Positions 61,526-64,000 of a stretch of DNA of 64,000 nt are shown here, in pieces; position 1 is the stretch's first letter, and each line of letters begins with the position of its first letter. The notes under the pieces were generated by a model. That model worked only from the letters and a program-made list of their open reading frames with translations, did not search any database and was not told where the DNA came from. Made by a program: the position numbers and the translations under genes. Source of the stretch: Siderastrea radians (taxonomy: Eukaryota > Cnidaria > Anthozoa > Scleractinia > Rhizangiidae); contig OZ024891.1 of assembly GCA_964017195.1 (NCBI GenBank), positions 7,465,994 through 7,529,993 on the forward strand, read 5' to 3'.

Positions 61526-63217
61526 TTATGGTACTCTATATTTAATCAACATTAAGAATTTTTCTTTTTTGAAATTTGAAGAATGCAATTGCACCATTAA
61601 AATGCCATTTGGTAGTTCTAAATTAATGTCTATTGTTTGTTTTTGAGTTGATTGTGTTGAATTGAAAGTTTTTGGAGGGCCACTTTTAAATATTTTTAAA
61701 GTAATACGTGGAAATGGGCCTCTGATTTTTTTATATAATACTGTTATATTTAATATATAGCTTTTTTCTGGAAGGAGTACATTAGAATTACCATTTATTG
61801 AAAAAAATGTTTCACCATTTTTCGTATCTAAACTCCCATTTATGTAATGAACGGAACCACGCAAACGATGTCCGTTTAAAGATAAATCTGTTTCCATCAC
61901 CAATTTTCCATTCTCAATTACAAAAGCGGTGTCATAGACACTTGGGTCAACGTTTGAAATTGTTTCTTTTACACTATAAACAATAAGATGTCCAATTGTT
62001 AAAAGTGATGGAAAAGTAACTGTACCGTGTAGATCGAGATAAATAAATTGTGGAGGTGAGCTACCCCATCGGTGAAAATTGATAACTGTTTTGGTATAGT
62101 TTTCGAATGTTTTTGTTGCATAATTAGAAATTGAAATCGTAGTGCCTTGCACTGCCACACTCAACTCACTCATTTCAGGCGGAAACCATTCAACTACCAA
62201 AGTATAGTATCCAACAGGAAGTTTATAAAGGTTAAAACCGAGGCGTGATTGGTACTGGTTTGGTGAGCTTTTTTGAAACAGGAGTTTAAATTGGTAAGCT
62301 TTTTTATTAATTTGATGTGGAGAATTGGAAAAATCAACAATACCCAAAACCTGAATATTTAATTCACTTGAAGATTCGTCGTCGTTTTCCATTAAATATC
62401 TGAAGGCGTCTTTTTTTTGTCCTGAATTAATAATCTGAGATTCATGAATTTTTTGAGTGACAAGATTTCTCAAAGTTGTTATTTCATTTTCCATTAACTC
62501 AACATTAACTGCGGATTTTGAGTCTCTGTAATCGGTTTGTAAGTTAATAATTTTATTGTTATTTAAATTCAAGTCTCCCGACATACTTGTTGTGCCATCA
62601 AGTTTGAGATAATTTTTTTGCGAGTTAGTGATTCTCTGAGTGATATATTCTACAGTAGCAACGTCTTTTTTGTTTACTGGAAATTTGACATTGGTGATTG
62701 CATTATCTTTCATATCGATAGTAGTGTCCTTATCTAATTTTTTCGCAAGCTGATTATCGACATACTTTTTATTTGTTGCTTGATCTGCCTGTAATGGATC
62801 TTTAACGTTAAAGATTGTATTATTGTTCATGTCTAAAGTTTGTTCCATAGATCCACCTTCTTTTTTACTCAAAAAAATGGCTCTAGCTGTGTTATATGAT
62901 ATTGCCTTATTAGTATTTCCATGGACTGGATATGGTTGAGATTGTAAAATTAAATCTCCTGTCATTGTACTACCTGATTTTGAAACAAACTGAGTTGTAT
63001 CCATAATTGGAATCTTGGCTATTTCAGAATCGAGATAAGATTTTATAACAACGTCATTGTTATTGGTTCCTTGTTTCACATTCACTAATTTTTTATTCTG
63101 CATATCATAATCATTATTAGCATCTAATTTAAATCCAATACCAGGTAAACCTCTTGAACCTATTTTACCTAGTCCTTGAGAATCATCATGATTAAGGATA
63201 CCGTTAGTATAACTCAT
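61526..63217 (-). CDS. Phage-tail-fibre-like repeat protein (fibre)
   Basis: 563 residues, uninterrupted, the longest intact frame in the element. N-terminal GSRGLPGIGFKLD is collagen-like, then four to five imperfect repeats of the type (L/I)DMxxNxIxNV...D..T..Y(V/I), for example LDMNNNTIFNVKDP and NKKYVDNQL, a pattern common in bacteriophage tail fibres. The C-terminal half is beta-rich (LSLNGHRLRGSVHYINGS) and may be a trimeric attachment domain. By analogy a receptor-binding surface protein; no host receptor can be inferred. Starts 11 bases after the ATPase stop, same strand. Confidence 0.75.
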   Translation of the reverse strand: MSYTNGILNHDDSQGLGKIGSRGLPGIGFKLDANNDYDMQNKKLVNVKQGTNNNDVVIKSYLDSEIAKIPIMDTTQFVSKSGSTMTGDLILQSQPYPVHGNTNKAISYNTARAIFLSKKEGGSMEQTLDMNNNTIFNVKDPLQADQATNKKYVDNQLAKKLDKDTTIDMKDNAITNVKFPVNKKDVATVEYITQRITNSQKNYLKLDGTTSMSGDLNLNNNKIINLQTDYRDSKSAVNVELMENEITTLRNLVTQKIHESQIINSGQKKDAFRYLMENDDESSSELNIQVLGIVDFSNSPHQINKKAYQFKLLFQKSSPNQYQSRLGFNLYKLPVGYYTLVVEWFPPEMSELSVAVQGTTISISNYATKTFENYTKTVINFHRWGSSPPQFIYLDLHGTVTFPSLLTIGHLIVYSVKETISNVDPSVYDTAFVIENGKLVMETDLSLNGHRLRGSVHYINGSLDTKNGETFFSINGNSNVLLPEKSYILNITVLYKKIRGPFPRITLKIFKSGPPKTFNSTQSTQKQTIDINLELPNGILMVQLHSSNFKKEKFLMLIKYRVP

Positions 63218-63228
63218 ATATTAATGGT

Positions 63229-63870
63229 TTAGATTTTTTCGTCGAAATTTCGGGCTACCTTTTTTTTGACCTTATCAACATACAAAAAACTATATGGATC
63301 CTTAGTGGCCTTTTGGTAATTTTCTTTGTTAACACCCAATTCTCTACAAATCATGGATTGTTCATTTCTTGATGGGAAATCGAATATGCAATAATGTGAA
63401 CTATTCAGTCTTATTGTTTTATCTGTCCCATAATAACTTTGTGACAAATAGATACAAGAGCAGTTTTTGTTTCTAGAATTGGTGAAGTAGTCACGTATCC
63501 GTTCGTCATTTTTCTTACCTGTATTCAAATAGTCATCAAATATGATTAATTTTTGGTTTTCATCAGACAAATCTGTCAGAGGGATGATTTCATCGTTACT
63601 TGCTTCTATCACATCATAACCGACCTCTTTTGATATTGGTTCGAAAGATTTCAACAGGTGCTTATATTTGCTTTGCTGTAGATTGCGAGCGTAAAGGTAT
63701 ATCTTGTCAAAATAGAGAAGCCTATATATCATATCAAGCACAAGGTTAGTCTTACCCCCACTAGAAGGAGCACAAATAAGCATCCTGAAAAACCGGTTTG
63801 GCATGAAACTCTTTAATTGAACAAAATCGTCATTGTCATCATCTTGGATGTCGTAATTTTGAATCTTCAT
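63229..63870 (-). CDS. A32/FtsK-HerA type genome-packaging ATPase
   Basis: 213 residues, open. Walker A APSSGGKT (34-41) and Walker B KLIIFDDY (107-114), followed by a sensor-like SQSYYG. Length and motifs fit Polinton/virophage/NCLDV packaging ATPases, which drive DNA into capsids. It precedes the fibre gene on the same strand with an 11-base gap, suggesting co-expression of late genes. Motifs are intact. Confidence 0.92.
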   Translation of the reverse strand: MKIQNYDIQDDDNDDFVQLKSFMPNRFFRMLICAPSSGGKTNLVLDMIYRLLYFDKIYLYARNLQQSKYKHLLKSFEPISKEVGYDVIEASNDEIIPLTDLSDENQKLIIFDDYLNTGKKNDERIRDYFTNSRNKNCSCIYLSQSYYGTDKTIRLNSSHYCIFDFPSRNEQSMICRELGVNKENYQKATKDPYSFLYVDKVKKKVARNFDEKI

Positions 63871-63889
63871 ATGATATTATGTTATACAA

Positions 63890-63940
63890 TTTCACACGCT
63901 ATGCGACATGCTATGCGAAACGCTATGCTAGCGTTTTTAT
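63890..63940. promoter_or_regulatory. Repeat and hairpin upstream of ATPase gene
   Basis: Word gctatgc repeated four times (cacgctatgcgacatgctat ...), the last part forming AACGCTA/TAGCGTT hairpin followed by TTTT. Could be a transcript end for a gene beyond 64000 or a promoter element. Confidence 0.4.
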
Positions 63941-64000
63941 ATATGATAACCCTAATTTTTCCGAACAAAATACGAAATTTTATGTAAACAAATGATATAA

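Larger units (their letters stand above)
52595..64000. mobile_element. Endogenous Polinton/adintovirus-like element (right end outside window)
   Basis: Defined by co-occurrence of protein-primed PolB, DDE integrase, adenain-like protease, A32/FtsK-type packaging ATPase, PLA2-domain protein and fibre-like protein in a compact, intron-free block with overlapping or closely spaced genes. This differs sharply from the sparse host DNA. The left boundary is hidden by the Penelope fragment; terminal inverted repeats and capsid genes are not visible. Several genes are broken, so this copy is presumably not replication-competent. Confidence 0.9.

Noticed and set aside
61526..63217. Bacteriophage contamination because of tail-fibre-like repeats
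   Set aside because: It sits between Polinton-type ATPase and other element genes with matching base composition, in DNA continuous with LINE and Penelope sequence.
61526..63217. Major capsid protein
   Set aside because: Repeats and collagen-like start fit a fibre; no double jelly-roll pattern could be recognised anywhere in the window.

Overview
The window looks like AT-rich nuclear DNA from an invertebrate animal, most likely an anthozoan cnidarian such as a stony coral. This is an inference from intron-bearing host genes, a carbohydrate sulfotransferase family, TTAGGG-like repeats, and the mix of Polinton, Penelope, Tx1/L1-like and CR1/L2-like elements. Nothing bacterial is present. Most of the sequence is repeats; host coding DNA is sparse.

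Left part (1-10 kb): an ~860 bp direct duplication (1-857 and 2019-2883) is followed by a three-exon minus-strand gene (4449-9772) for a small secreted, GPI-anchored Ly6/uPAR-type protein. A paralogue with the same exon phases lies at 43271-46676 on the same strand.

Middle (10.5-38.8 kb): a tandem array of a roughly 9.8 kb unit. There is a partial unit 1 (about 10.5-16.4 kb), unit 2 (18.77-28.61 kb), unit 3 (28.61-38.40 kb) and a short start of a fourth. Each large unit carries a minus-strand HNK-1/chondroitin-type sulfotransferase exon, a ~105 bp minisatellite and other repeats. Only unit 3 keeps an undamaged sulfotransferase last exon; units 1 and 2 share a 2-bp frameshift and unit 2 also has deletions. 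A 5'-truncated non-LTR element sits at the same place in units 2 and 3, and unit 1 keeps the empty site. Unit 3 alone carries a TTAA-flanked MITE, with the empty site visible in the other units. These nested events give a relative history of the array.

Right-middle (43-52.6 kb): Ly6-like gene 2 with a fold-back MITE in its second intron, a 144-bp MITE with a perfect 9-bp target duplication, a 5'-truncated Tx1/L1-like LINE bounded by a 10-bp duplication, and a 5'-truncated Penelope-like element with a GIY-YIG domain and a hammerhead-ribozyme-like motif downstream.

Right end (about 52.6-64 kb, continuing past the window): an endogenous Polinton/adintovirus-like element. It holds a protein-primed family-B DNA polymerase, a retroviral-type DDE integrase, two zinc-ribbon proteins (possibly VLTF3-like), a phospholipase A2-domain protein, a hydrophobic core-like protein joined to an adenain-like cysteine protease, a small membrane protein, a phage-tail-fibre-like repeat protein and a packaging ATPase. 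Capsid genes are not seen and would have to lie beyond base 64000 or be lost. Integrase, ATPase, fibre-like and both zinc-ribbon frames are open; polymerase, protease/core, PLA2 and membrane genes are broken, mostly by shifts at or near A/T runs. The Penelope-like element abuts the N-terminal side of the polymerase. No step of the viral cycle can be assumed to work from this copy.
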